Of a stretch of DNA of 64,000 nucleotides, positions 30,708 to 40,487 are shown one piece after another (the stretch's first letter is position 1; each line of letters opens with the position of its first letter). Made by a program: the position numbers and the translations under genes. This DNA comes from Candidatus Mediterraneibacter stercoripullorum. Its GTDB lineage: Bacteria > Bacillota > Clostridia > Lachnospirales > Lachnospiraceae. The stretch spans positions 1 through 64,000 of the forward strand of contig DXCZ01000012.1 in NCBI GenBank assembly GCA_019115765.1, written 5' to 3'. The notes beneath the pieces were generated by a model that searched no databases, was not told the origin of the DNA, and saw only the letters and a program-made list of their open reading frames with translations.

Positions 30708-31481
30708 TCACCCGAGAAGAAACGCCTCCAGATCCTCGATTGTGTAAAATACCTTGTCCGCTCCCGCATCCAGGAACCTGCCTGCAACTTCTCTGCACTT
30801 TCTTTCCTTCTCTTCATCGGAAAGTGCCTCGAACTCTGCCTCCGTCAGCCCCATCTCAGAACTGCCGATCACGATCCCTGCAGACCACACACCTGCGTTC
30901 CTGCCTTCTTTGATATCGGACACTGTATCTCCCACCTTCAGCACACGGCGGACCTTCTTGATCTCCAGCGCCTCCATGTTGCGGAAGATCATATAGGGCC
31001 AGGGGCGGCCCTTCTGTCCGGTAGAGTCCGGGCTGAACCATACGTCCGGCTCATATCCCTTTTCCTTTGCCGCAGGAACGACGATCTCCATCATCTTGTC
31101 GTTATATCCGGTTGTGGATCCGATCCTGATGCCGTTTCTCCTGAGACGGTTTACTACTTCTACTACGCCCGGCTTTGGATCAGAATAGAGATGAAGGATG
31201 CTCAGCAGCTTCTCCTCGAAGATCTTGTAGAGGGCCTGTGCCTCTTCCTCTCCCGGCTCTTTTCCGTATTTTTCCTTCCACAGACCGCTGATCCTCTCCA
31301 TCTTCAGCATGGTCCGGATATGATCGATCTTCAGCATACCCATAGGCTCGCGGACCTCCTGCATGGTAGGCTCGATGCCATACTGCTTAAATACTTCCAC
31401 AAATGCCTGCACCGGCGCCATACATCCATAGTCTACTGTTGTTCCTGCCCAGTCAAAGATCACTGCCTTAATTTTCTTCAT
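30708..31481 (-). CDS. phnX: phosphonoacetaldehyde hydrolase
   Basis: 257 aa HAD protein; KAVIFDWAGTTVDYGCMAPVQAFVEVF; TGYN motif. Confidence 0.93.
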   Translation of the reverse strand: MKKIKAVIFDWAGTTVDYGCMAPVQAFVEVFKQYGIEPTMQEVREPMGMLKIDHIRTMLKMERISGLWKEKYGKEPGEEEAQALYKIFEEKLLSILHLYSDPKPGVVEVVNRLRRNGIRIGSTTGYNDKMMEIVVPAAKEKGYEPDVWFSPDSTGQKGRPWPYMIFRNMEALEIKKVRRVLKVGDTVSDIKEGRNAGVWSAGIVIGSSEMGLTEAEFEALSDEEKERKCREVAGRFLDAGADKVFYTIEDLEAFLLG

Positions 31482-32340
31482 GGTCGTATTCCTCCAGAAA
31501 TTCTTTTATAATGCCGCACACTTTCTCGATGTCTTCCCGGTAGATCTCTCCGATGTTGCCAATGCGGAAAGTAGGCGCCTCCGTAACCTTGCCCGGATAG
31601 ATGGCATAGCCTCTCTCCTTGATATAGCGGTACATCTGGTCAAATGTAAAGTGGCACTCATCGGGATAGAAGAAAGTTGTGATGATAGGGCCCTGGTGGA
31701 TTCCGTCAATGTAAGTCCTGAATCCCATCTCATTCATCTTCTCGATGAGGAGGCGGTTATTCTCTGTATAGCGGCGGTTTCTTGCCGGAATGCCGCCTTC
31801 CGCCTCCATCTCCTTCATGGCCTGTGCGAATGCAAGCACCACATGAGTCGGGGATGTGAAGCGCCATTTGCCGTCCACTTCCATCGTCTTCCACTGATCG
31901 TACAGATCAAGGGACAGACTTCTCGCCTTGCCTGCGCTTTCCATGAGAAGAGATCGTCTTGCAATGATAAATGAGAATCCGGGAACCCCCTGGATACACT
32001 TGTTGGCACTGCTGATGATGAAGTCAATGCCCCAGTCCGCCACCGGGATATCCACGCCGCCGAAGCTGCTCATGGCGTCCACGATGAAGACTCTCCCCTT
32101 CTCCTTTACCACTTTTCCTACTGCCTCAATATCATTGAGGATACCGGATGTGGTCTCGCTGTGTACCATGGAGACATGAGTGATAGCCGGATCAGCATCC
32201 AGCATTTCCGCTACTTTCGCGACATCGGGAACGAGGTTATAGTGCTCGTTGTAGATCACATGATCGATCTTCGCATGATCAGCGATATCTGCCATACGCT
32301 CGCCGTAGGCGCCGTTGGCACAGATCAGCAGTTTGTCATC
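31468..32340 (-). pseudogene. phnW: 2-aminoethylphosphonate-pyruvate transaminase, 5'-truncated
   Basis: Homologous from (DDKLLICANGAYGER)MADIADHAK to the C-terminus; PLP lysine region ISSANKCIQGVPGF retained; about the first 80 residues absent and in-frame stops lie immediately upstream. Confidence 0.7.
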
Positions 32341-32505
32341 TCAACTTCAGCATAATACTTACTCCTCTTAGAATGAATTTCCTCAAGTGTTTCGTTTCTT
32401 ATATCTGCTGGAGCCCTTTGTATCGACTGTTGCCGTCGGCTTTTCCGCTCCGGAACAGTTCCGATTATGCACTGATTTTTCTCCGATTTCCATCAAGAAA
32501 AAATT

Positions 32506-32547
32506 AAGCCTCTGTAAAGGGAATGTAAACTTTACAGAGGCTTAACA
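32506..32547 (-). terminator. hairpin after rpiR that also contains PHO-box-like repeats
   Basis: TTAAGCCTCTGTAAAG...CTTTACAGAGGCTTAA followed by a T run on the minus strand; TGTAAA at 32515 and 32526 (11 bp). Confidence 0.65.
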
Positions 32548-32615
32548 TATGTATAATTGTAGAAAATCTACTCCTGAAGCCGCACGGCCAAAATGCTGTC
32601 AAAGCGAACTCAGAG

Positions 32616-33521
32616 TTACCGGTGACTGCCCGGCAGTTCCTTCTCCGGATAGGCCTTCTCCCTCACTACCTTCTCCCCCTTGTCCAGCTGGGATACATAA
32701 TGATCGTAATCCGATGCGATGATCCCCATATAGATCATATCCACGATCATCAGCTGGGTCATCCGGGAGAAGATGGCATTCCCGTAGATGAACTGCTCCT
32801 GGCTGGTGCAGATCAGGATATCAGCGTACTTATTGATGGGCGATTCCTGGAAATTGGTGATCACGATAGTGGTCGCTCCGGCTCTTTTCGCAGTACGCAT
32901 CACATCTACCGTATCCTTCGACGCGCCGGAATAGGAGATCCCCACCGCCACATCCTGATCGGTCAGTGTTCCTGCGGAGATCCGCTGATAATAATAGTCC
33001 TCGAAGTACCGGCACGGCAGCCCCAGGTACAGAAGCTTCGCAAGCAGATCCTGGGCTGTCACCGCAGAGTTCTCCACCCCGTAGATATCGATCATCCGGG
33101 CAGACTTCAGCGCTTCCACCACTCTTTTGTACGTCTTCACTGAGAAGTTCTTCATCGTCTCCTCCAGCATCCCCGTAGCTGTAGCCAGCATGCGGGACGG
33201 AATATCCTCCAGTGCTTCCTCTCTGCTCAGTGTATATCCGTACATCGGCTCCGCGGAAGGCTGCTCTGCGCCGGGCTCCTTCACTGCCAGCTCTGATACA
33301 AGACGGTATCGGAAGTCCTTATATCCTGCGAATCCCAGAGCATGGAGCATGCGCAGCACTGTAGGCTGGCTGACCTGTGCCTCCTTTGCCAGACAGTCAA
33401 TGGACATCTCAGCCGCCTGCTCCATATGCTCCAGTATATAATCCGCCGCTTTCTTCTCTGATCTGCGCAGGTCTCCGTAACCTGCCTTGATCTGTCGTTC
33501 AATACCGTTCTTCATGATCAT
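32616..33521 (-). CDS. MurR/RpiR family regulator (HTH plus SIS)
   Basis: 301 aa; SIDCLAKEAQVSQPTVLRMLHALGFAGYKDFRY; SIS domain GISYSGASKDTVDVM. Confidence 0.88.
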   Translation of the reverse strand: MIMKNGIERQIKAGYGDLRRSEKKAADYILEHMEQAAEMSIDCLAKEAQVSQPTVLRMLHALGFAGYKDFRYRLVSELAVKEPGAEQPSAEPMYGYTLSREEALEDIPSRMLATATGMLEETMKNFSVKTYKRVVEALKSARMIDIYGVENSAVTAQDLLAKLLYLGLPCRYFEDYYYQRISAGTLTDQDVAVGISYSGASKDTVDVMRTAKRAGATTIVITNFQESPINKYADILICTSQEQFIYGNAIFSRMTQLMIVDMIYMGIIASDYDHYVSQLDKGEKVVREKAYPEKELPGSHR

Positions 33522-33596
33522 TCCTCTGTAGATTTTCTACAAATCCGCTTTCTTTTCTATAAATATAATGCTGAAAATATTATAACAGACAGAAAA

Positions 33597-33641
33597 CCCC
33601 GCCTTCATCTCCGATTATGTTAAATCTTCGTAAAGGCGGGG
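33597..33641 (-). terminator. glmS terminator with a PHO-box-like repeat in the loop
   Basis: CCCCGCCTT...AAGGCGGGG with T-rich tail on the minus strand; TGTTAA 33618 and CGTAAA 33629 (11 bp). Confidence 0.65.
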
Positions 33642-33690
33642 CTTTCTTCCATTCTATATCGCTCTATATCTCTCTATTTCGCTCTTTATA

Positions 33691-35529
33691 TTACTCTACT
33701 GTAACTGACTTGGCCAGATTCCTCGGTTTATCCACATCCAGTCCCTTTGCCACGCTCACATAATATCCCATGAGCTGCAGAGGCACGATCGCCAGACTGG
33801 TGGTGAAATACTGCTCTGTCTTCGGCACATACACAGAGAAATCCGCATGATCCTCGATATTATAGTTTCCATAGAGGGTCAGGCCCATCAGGTAAGCTCC
33901 GCGGCTCTTGACCTCTACCATGTTGCTGACTGTCTTCTCGAAGAGAGCCTTCTGTGTGGCAACTCCTACCACAAGAGTACCGTCCTCCACCAGGCTGATG
34001 GTGCCGTGCTTCAGCTCGCCGGCAGCGTAAGCCTCGGAGTGGATATAGCTGATCTCCTTCATCTTCAGGCTGCCTTCCATGCTGATCGCATAGTCGATGC
34101 CCCGGCCGATGAAGAAAATGTCCTTTGCATTGGCATATTTGCTGGCGAACCACTGGATCCTCTCCTTGTCATCCAGAGTCTTCTGGATCTTCTCCGGCAG
34201 TCTGCCAAGCTCTGCGATGAGCTCTCCGTAACGTTCCTCGCTGACCAGAGCCTTCACATAAGCAGTCTGGATCGCCAGCAGATACATGGCGATCAGCTGG
34301 GTGCTGTAGGCCTTCGTCGTAGCAACGGAGATCTCCGGTCCTGCATAGGTATAGAGAACATAGTCGCTCTCACGGGCAATGCTGGAGCCGACGACATTGA
34401 CAACGCCGAGCACCGGTACTCCCTTTTCCTTCGCCAGACGGAGCGCAGCCAGACTGTCTGCGGTCTCACCGGACTGGGAAACTACGATCACGAGGGAGTC
34501 CTCCATGATCATGGGATTGCGGTAACGGAATTCCGACGCCAGATCCACTTCCACCGGCACACGGGCCAGATCTTCCAGCACGTATTTTCCAACCATTCCA
34601 ACATGGTATGCAGAACCACAGGCAACGATATATATACGCTTCACTCCGCTGAGAACCTCGTCCGTAAGTCCGACCTCCTCCAGGCTGATCCGTCCATCCT
34701 TCACATAGGCGCCTACCGTATCCTGCACCGCCTTGGGCTGCTCGTGGATCTCCTTCAGCATGAAGTGCTCATATCCGCCCTTCTCTGCCGCTTCGGCGTC
34801 CCACTTGATCTCTACCATATCCTTCTGGATCTCTTCCCGGTCGATGTTGTAGAAATGGATCTCATCGCGGGTCAGCTCTGCGATCTCCATGTTCCCGATG
34901 TAGAATACATTCCTCGTCTTATCCAGGATAGCCGGAACATCTGATGCGATCAGGCTGCCGGTCTCGTTCTTGCCTATGATCAGCGGACTGTCCTTGCGCG
35001 CTGCAAAGAGTCTGCCCGGATAATCATGGAACATCACGCCAAATGCATAAGAACCGCGGATACGAAGCATGGAGCGGGTCAGTGCCTCCAGCGGGGTACC
35101 TGTCTTCTTATAGTAGTAGTCCACAAGCTTCACTGCGATCTCTGTATCTGTCTGAGAATAGAATGTATATCCGGATCTGGACAGCTTATCCTTCAGTTCC
35201 TGATAATTCTCGATAATTCCATTGTGTACAAGTACAACAGACTTATCCTCTGTACAGTGGGGATGAGCGTTGTTCTCGGAAGGCTCTCCATGAGTAGCCC
35301 AGCGTGTATGACCGATACCGCATGTACCCGGCACAGCTGCTCCTCCGTCCGTCTTCTCGGACAGGATCTTCAGCCTTCCCTTCGCCTTCACGATCGAAAT
35401 ATTACCTGTCTCCTCGTTGCGCACCGCGATCCCGGCAGAATCATATCCCCGGTACTCCAGCTTGGCCAGGCCCTCCAGCAGGATCGGCGCCGCCTGTGAA
35501 TCTCCTACATATCCAACAATACCACACAT
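33691..35529 (-). CDS. glmS: glutamine-fructose-6-phosphate aminotransferase (isomerising)
   Basis: 612 aa; MCGIVGYVGD; two SIS domains; C-terminal KPRNLAKSVTVE. Confidence 0.97.
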   Translation of the reverse strand: MCGIVGYVGDSQAAPILLEGLAKLEYRGYDSAGIAVRNEETGNISIVKAKGRLKILSEKTDGGAAVPGTCGIGHTRWATHGEPSENNAHPHCTEDKSVVLVHNGIIENYQELKDKLSRSGYTFYSQTDTEIAVKLVDYYYKKTGTPLEALTRSMLRIRGSYAFGVMFHDYPGRLFAARKDSPLIIGKNETGSLIASDVPAILDKTRNVFYIGNMEIAELTRDEIHFYNIDREEIQKDMVEIKWDAEAAEKGGYEHFMLKEIHEQPKAVQDTVGAYVKDGRISLEEVGLTDEVLSGVKRIYIVACGSAYHVGMVGKYVLEDLARVPVEVDLASEFRYRNPMIMEDSLVIVVSQSGETADSLAALRLAKEKGVPVLGVVNVVGSSIARESDYVLYTYAGPEISVATTKAYSTQLIAMYLLAIQTAYVKALVSEERYGELIAELGRLPEKIQKTLDDKERIQWFASKYANAKDIFFIGRGIDYAISMEGSLKMKEISYIHSEAYAAGELKHGTISLVEDGTLVVGVATQKALFEKTVSNMVEVKSRGAYLMGLTLYGNYNIEDHADFSVYVPKTEQYFTTSLAIVPLQLMGYYVSVAKGLDVDKPRNLAKSVTVE

Positions 35530-35580
35530 ACTGTCATACTCCTCCTTTATTGTATATCCTATGCTTTCTCAATAGAAAAA

Positions 35581-35630
35581 GGTAATAAAATCTCATTCCC
35601 TCTGCGGAATCCTCCTGAAATTTTATTACC
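35581..35630 (-). terminator. leader terminator/attenuator-like hairpin upstream of glmS
   Basis: Minus strand GGTAATAAAATTT...ATTTTATTACC followed by TTTTTCT. Confidence 0.65.
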
Positions 35631-35656
35631 TCTAATTTACAGCAACTACGTGGACT

Positions 35657-35686
35657 ATCATATCACTGTATATGTGAAAATGTCAA
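35657..35686 (-). promoter_or_regulatory. glmS promoter (sigma-A type)
   Basis: Minus strand TTGACA - 18 nt - TATGAT. Confidence 0.7.
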
Positions 35687-35838
35687 TATATTTAAAAAAT
35701 TGAACAAGTTTCCTACAAATGCAGCGGCTGTCAGTTTTCTCAGTGTCTGCGCGCTTTTCATGAGAAAACAATATGTCATCCGAGATGGCAAAGGTTCGCG
35801 CATATCAGAAAACACCGTCTCCTGTCTCCGTTCAGGGC

Positions 35839-36564
35839 TCATCCTGGAGGAGTGGATTTCAGGATCCGATATGGATTGCGCTTCAGCAGGATCCTCGATG
35901 CATCGCTGCCGTAATACAGATCCAGTATCGCTGCGGTATCCTCCAGATCAATGGTACGCAGAACCGGATCATGAGCGTCAGAAGCGACCACCCCGGCGAT
36001 CCCTTCCCGGAGCATCTGATCAGCTGCCCGGGAAGCAAGTCTTCCGAAGGCGCCGGAGAGACTTCCCTTGTTGATCTGCAGTACCGTGCCGGACCGATAG
36101 AGTGCGCGGGCTCTCGACGGATCCCGCCGGATGAAGTCGTACCTCTCCGGATGCGCCAGGATCAGCTTCCACCCAAGCCCTCTCAGCCTGTCCAGACTCT
36201 TCTCAGCCAGATCAGCAGATACGTCAAATCGGAACTCTACCAGGATATATCTCCCTCCGTTAATAGCGGGAAGCGGGTTCTCCTGCGCATAACGCAGGAG
36301 CTCCTCATTTACGAGGAGCTCCATGCCGCCTGCAACTTTCAGCGGAATACCTTCCTTTTCCAGCACCTTCCTGAGACTGACAAGCTTCTTCACATAGTAC
36401 CGGACATATTCTCCCGGCTCCACCCGGGCAAAGTCCCCGTGAGAGGTGGCGGCAACGATCCTCGTGCCATTCTCCACGGCGATCCTTGCCATCTCCAGTG
36501 AGTCTTCGATTGTTCCGGCCCCGTCATCAATCCCGGGGATGATATGACAGTGAAGATCAATCAT
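35839..36564 (-). CDS. CpsB/CapC-type (PHP) tyrosine-protein phosphatase
   Basis: MIDLHCHIIPGIDDGAGTIEDSLEMARIAVENG; adjacent to BY-kinases. Confidence 0.88.
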   Translation of the reverse strand: MIDLHCHIIPGIDDGAGTIEDSLEMARIAVENGTRIVAATSHGDFARVEPGEYVRYYVKKLVSLRKVLEKEGIPLKVAGGMELLVNEELLRYAQENPLPAINGGRYILVEFRFDVSADLAEKSLDRLRGLGWKLILAHPERYDFIRRDPSRARALYRSGTVLQINKGSLSGAFGRLASRAADQMLREGIAGVVASDAHDPVLRTIDLEDTAAILDLYYGSDASRILLKRNPYRILKSTPPG

Positions 36565-38047
36565 GGTCCTTGTTCTCCTCCCCGGTCGGAGCTTCCTGTC
36601 CGTAACCGTACCTGTAACGGTTCTTCCGGTATCCGTAATTTCCGTAGCCGCCATACCTTCCATACCCGTATTCGCTCACTGACTCCGGATAATCATTAAA
36701 CACATACCCGAGGAATGCTGCTTTTCTGCCTCTCAGGGAAGAGATACCCTCCCATATCTTCTGCTGGGATGCGAAATCATGCTTTACAACATATAAGATC
36801 CCATCCGCCTGGTCTGCCAGGATTCCCGTATCCTGGAACATCTCGCATGGAGGTGTGTCAATGATAATATAGTCCATCTTCTCCCGTACCTTCCGGATAA
36901 AGTCTACGGTTTTCCGGCTGGTAAGAGCAGGCGCCGGCTGCCGGATCGGTCTCGTCCCTCCCAGGAACCAGAGAGAAGTCTTGTGCACTTTCCGGAGCAG
37001 TTCCTCCGGGTCCTTATCGCCTTTCGCCGCATCCGCCAGGGAGAATCCATTCCGAAGCCGGAGCATTCTTGCGTCTGCCTGCTTGCGCAGGTCTCCGTCG
37101 ATCAGGAGGACTTCCTGTCCTCTCTCCGCAAACATTTCCGCCAGATTCACTGCCAGAGAGGACTTGCCCTCTCCTGCAGACGTACTTGTAACAAGGAGTA
37201 TCTTTCCGCTTCTCTTCTTCAGCTCCTTCTCCAGACGGATCTGCAGCGCACGGAGACTCTCCCGGTAGCTGTATGGGACCTTATTGTCCCAGATAAGGAT
37301 GCTGGTATTCTTCTGCTTCTTCCTCGCCTTGAACCGGACATGAGGTATGGAAGCCAGACAGCGGAGACTGGTGACTTTCTTCATTTCTTCCGGATTCCTG
37401 GCTGTCTTTCGGAAGAGCGCCGTAATTCCAAGGAAACAGAGTGCCGCGAATGCACCGGCGCCGCCGCCCAGCGCAACAGAACGTGGCAGACTCATCTGAT
37501 TGTATGGCGCTCCCGGCGTCTCCGGCTCGTTCAGATAGTTAAAGCTGATATCTCCCAACACAAAACGGGCCGTATCCGGATAGATCTCGAGAGCGGCATT
37601 CAGGATCGTCACTGCATCCTCTGCACTTGAACTCTCCACTGACATGGTGACCACATTAGAGTCCGTTATCGTCTCCGCCGAGATGGTTCCATTCAGCGTA
37701 TCTGTCCCAAGCTGCTCCAGCAGAGTGCTCCGGAAGAAGCTGCTGTTCAGGATATATGGAAAGGTCCTCGACATCTGATCAGCCGTGCTGCTGTTGTAGT
37801 AAAAACTGTAGCTTCCGCTTGAGCCGTCCCCGGTTGAAACGGTGAAAGTAGCGCTGCTGCGGTACATGGGTTCATATCCCACAGCCTGAAATATGGAAAA
37901 TCCGGCTGCTCCGATCACGATCAGCGCAAGAACCAGCCACCAGAACCGGAGAAAACCTTTCCACATGGCGCCAATAAGCAGTACAAGATCGATCTCCATC
38001 TCGTCCTCTCTGGCATTTGACACAATATCATTTCTCTGTTCTTCCAT
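36557..38047 (-). CDS. Wzz domain/BY-kinase fusion (capsule chain length regulation)
   Basis: N-terminal Wzz; LLVTSTSAGEGKSSLAVNLAEMFAERGQEVLLIDGDLRK; YIIIDTPP; Tyr-rich tail YGYGRYGGYGNYGYRKNRYRYGYG. Confidence 0.88.
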   Translation of the reverse strand: MEEQRNDIVSNAREDEMEIDLVLLIGAMWKGFLRFWWLVLALIVIGAAGFSIFQAVGYEPMYRSSATFTVSTGDGSSGSYSFYYNSSTADQMSRTFPYILNSSFFRSTLLEQLGTDTLNGTISAETITDSNVVTMSVESSSAEDAVTILNAALEIYPDTARFVLGDISFNYLNEPETPGAPYNQMSLPRSVALGGGAGAFAALCFLGITALFRKTARNPEEMKKVTSLRCLASIPHVRFKARKKQKNTSILIWDNKVPYSYRESLRALQIRLEKELKKRSGKILLVTSTSAGEGKSSLAVNLAEMFAERGQEVLLIDGDLRKQADARMLRLRNGFSLADAAKGDKDPEELLRKVHKTSLWFLGGTRPIRQPAPALTSRKTVDFIRKVREKMDYIIIDTPPCEMFQDTGILADQADGILYVVKHDFASQQKIWEGISSLRGRKAAFLGYVFNDYPESVSEYGYGRYGGYGNYGYRKNRYRYGYGQEAPTGEENKDHD

Positions 38048-38051
38048 ATCC

Positions 38052-39458
38052 CTATCCTTTCTCCTGTCCGTAACCGCCGTATCCGTATTCTGAGCTTCCG
38101 GCAGCCCACTCCCGGTGGAATGCATTGAGTACGAATCCTGCAAAGTCCTTCCCGCTCTGCCATATCATATCCACCGTATCGTTGATCACACGTACATCAG
38201 CCCAGTCCTCCCGCACAACGAGAAGCACCGTATCGGCCAATGCCATCCAGATCTCCGCGTCTGTAGACACCGCAGTCGGAGAACAGTCTATCACAATATA
38301 GTCAAACTCCTGCTTCCACTCTTCCACCAGACCGGTTTCAGCAAGCCGGTTCATGAGGCGGGAAGGATCAGACGCGGCCCGGAACTGGAAGATCTGGCTG
38401 ATACTGTCCTTCTCGTTGTACATGACCACATCATGCCAGTCCGTGCCGTCCTTCAGCACATGTTCCAGAGAACTGCCGCGGCGCTCCCTGCGCTCAAATA
38501 TTTTATACTGGGACGGCTGACGCAGGTCTCCGTCCACCACCAGTACCTTCTTATGCTTTTCCGCCATAGCGAGGGCGATGTTCGCCGCTATAGTTGATTT
38601 CCCTTCATTCTCCGTCACACTTGTAACGAGCAGGACCTGCTGGCCTTTCCGGCGCATATGCGCCTCCGTCCTGGCCTCTGCACGGCGCTGTGCCTCAGCG
38701 AAGTCCATGCTGACAAGCGGAGAAGTAAGGAGCAGCGCCTGCTTTGATTTCTCCTGCTTCCATATGGATCCTTCCTGCAGAAGTGCCCCGCTTTTCCGCT
38801 CAAACGGAATTGTCCCGCGGATCCTCCCGTCCAGCTGACGAGAAGCACAGACCGCATTCTTCACCGTAAACCGCAGTACATAGAACAGACAGATCAGGCA
38901 GGCCATCGCGAATGCTCCGCCCAGGGCCAGAAGGGTCCTTCTGGTCAGCAGCCAGGAAGAATTGGACGGTTCGGAAGGCACCTCCGGCTCCTGTACGATC
39001 TGAAGAGACGCATTGGCAAATACATCTCCGGCCACCTCCTCATAGTGCTGCAGGGCAGAATTGATAAACAGGTATGCCTGCCTCGGATCCGGACAGGTAG
39101 TGCTGAGCACCAGCAGATTCGTCTCCTCAATGGGCGCACAGGTGATCGTCCCCTGGATCTCCTCTCCCACATCCTCAATGATCCGGTTCCTGAGCGCTTC
39201 ACTCTGGAACACCTGTCCGAACACATCCGCCATAGACGATGCCACTGAAAGCGAAGAGTAAGCACTGGACTCCCCGCGTACAGTCACCACCAGAGTAGCA
39301 GACGCTGTGTAAGCCGGTTCATATGTAATATTGTAGAGTCCTGTGGCAGCGAACCATACGGCTGCCGCCGCCATCAGGATCATCCAGGCATTGCGGAGCA
39401 GATCCATGCACAGACCTCTCCAGCTGATCTCATCCAGTCGGAATAATTCCCGGTTCAT
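38052..39458 (-). CDS. second Wzz domain/BY-kinase fusion
   Basis: Wzz N-terminus; LLVTSVTENEGKSTIAANIALAMAEKHKKVLVVDGDLRQ; YIVIDCSPTA; tail EYGYGGYGQ. Confidence 0.86.
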   Translation of the reverse strand: MNRELFRLDEISWRGLCMDLLRNAWMILMAAAAVWFAATGLYNITYEPAYTASATLVVTVRGESSAYSSLSVASSMADVFGQVFQSEALRNRIIEDVGEEIQGTITCAPIEETNLLVLSTTCPDPRQAYLFINSALQHYEEVAGDVFANASLQIVQEPEVPSEPSNSSWLLTRRTLLALGGAFAMACLICLFYVLRFTVKNAVCASRQLDGRIRGTIPFERKSGALLQEGSIWKQEKSKQALLLTSPLVSMDFAEAQRRAEARTEAHMRRKGQQVLLVTSVTENEGKSTIAANIALAMAEKHKKVLVVDGDLRQPSQYKIFERRERRGSSLEHVLKDGTDWHDVVMYNEKDSISQIFQFRAASDPSRLMNRLAETGLVEEWKQEFDYIVIDCSPTAVSTDAEIWMALADTVLLVVREDWADVRVINDTVDMIWQSGKDFAGFVLNAFHREWAAGSSEYGYGGYGQEKG

Positions 39459-39468
39459 CCTGTCCCTC

Positions 39469-40299
39469 CTATCCTTCTACAATGACCGTCAGCCAGGTCT
39501 CTCCTGTACTGCCGCCATCGGAAACTTCATAATGTATCTCATAGACGCCCGGCGTCTGCGTATCCACATTGGAAGAGACATTCACCCTTCCCGCATCTGC
39601 TTCATTTCCCTGCGCATCTGTCACACGCTGCACGTAGGAATCCGGATCAATGCTGCCGCCGGTGCTGATATACACGATCGAAGTACTGAGTTCAATATCC
39701 ATCGTTCTTCTCTCCGCACTGACTACATGGACCGGGAGTCCCACCGTAGAGGTATCACCGAAGCTGTTGCTGACCTCTACCGTCATGGTATAGCTGCCGG
39801 CTCTCTGGTAGTTCAGATCCGTTTCCGTCTGCGTGATCCAGTCCTTCAGGTCACCATCCAGCATATCCTGTGCGCCGATCCGGTTCATAGCCTCGGTATA
39901 GCTGCCTTCCTCCTCTGCAAATACCAGCGGCTCGGTCAGTGTAAATCTGGGAGAATGGTAGTCGGTAAAACACACCTCTCGTGTAAGGGTGGCCGGCTGG
40001 TCAGACGAATCAAACACCACGTACGTGATATTGGAGACGCCCTTGTCGATAAATCTGGAAAAAGAGCCCGCGATGATCTGGGACGTCAGATCCCCATCAT
40101 CCTCATCGCTTGCCGTCAGCCCTTCCAGGAGCTGCTCCTCCGTATAATCACAGGGAATCTCAAGAACCTCCCTGTCGCTTGTGATCTCCGGCAGGCTGGT
40201 ATCCCGGTTCACCAGCCGGATCACTTCGGTTATCCCGAATAATGCAAAAGATAAAATTGTAATAACGACCACTACGGTCCTGACAATTCTCATACCCAT
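39469..40299 (-). CDS. membrane-anchored Ig-like/DUF5011-type protein of the polysaccharide cluster
   Basis: 276 aa; N-terminal TM helix; YTEEQLLEGLTASDEDDGDLTSQI and repeated beta-sandwich-like modules. Confidence 0.65.
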   Translation of the reverse strand: MGMRIVRTVVVVITILSFALFGITEVIRLVNRDTSLPEITSDREVLEIPCDYTEEQLLEGLTASDEDDGDLTSQIIAGSFSRFIDKGVSNITYVVFDSSDQPATLTREVCFTDYHSPRFTLTEPLVFAEEEGSYTEAMNRIGAQDMLDGDLKDWITQTETDLNYQRAGSYTMTVEVSNSFGDTSTVGLPVHVVSAERRTMDIELSTSIVYISTGGSIDPDSYVQRVTDAQGNEADAGRVNVSSNVDTQTPGVYEIHYEVSDGGSTGETWLTVIVEG

Positions 40300-40487
40300 A
40301 TTCTTTCCTCTGTCGTGTTCTCCTGTTGTTCAAAACTCGCTCACGAGTCTTTGCGTGGAATCCGGGTCAGCTTTCGCTGACATCATACATCTGCTATACT
40401 GCTCTTCCCGCTTTCTCCGGGGCGTCTCGCCTCGATTTCCTTATTCCTCTCTCCTGCCCGCACTGACTGCCCCAATATTTCCCGGGA

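Noticed and set aside
32390-32480. Possible structured 5' leader/riboswitch before phnW
   Set aside because: Only a weak GGAGC/GGCTCC pairing; no match to a known riboswitch by eye.
33847-34944. 365-aa plus-strand ORF
   Set aside because: Antisense shadow of glmS.
35530-35760. glmS ribozyme
   Set aside because: No conserved glmS ribozyme core seen; only a promoter and a terminator-like hairpin.
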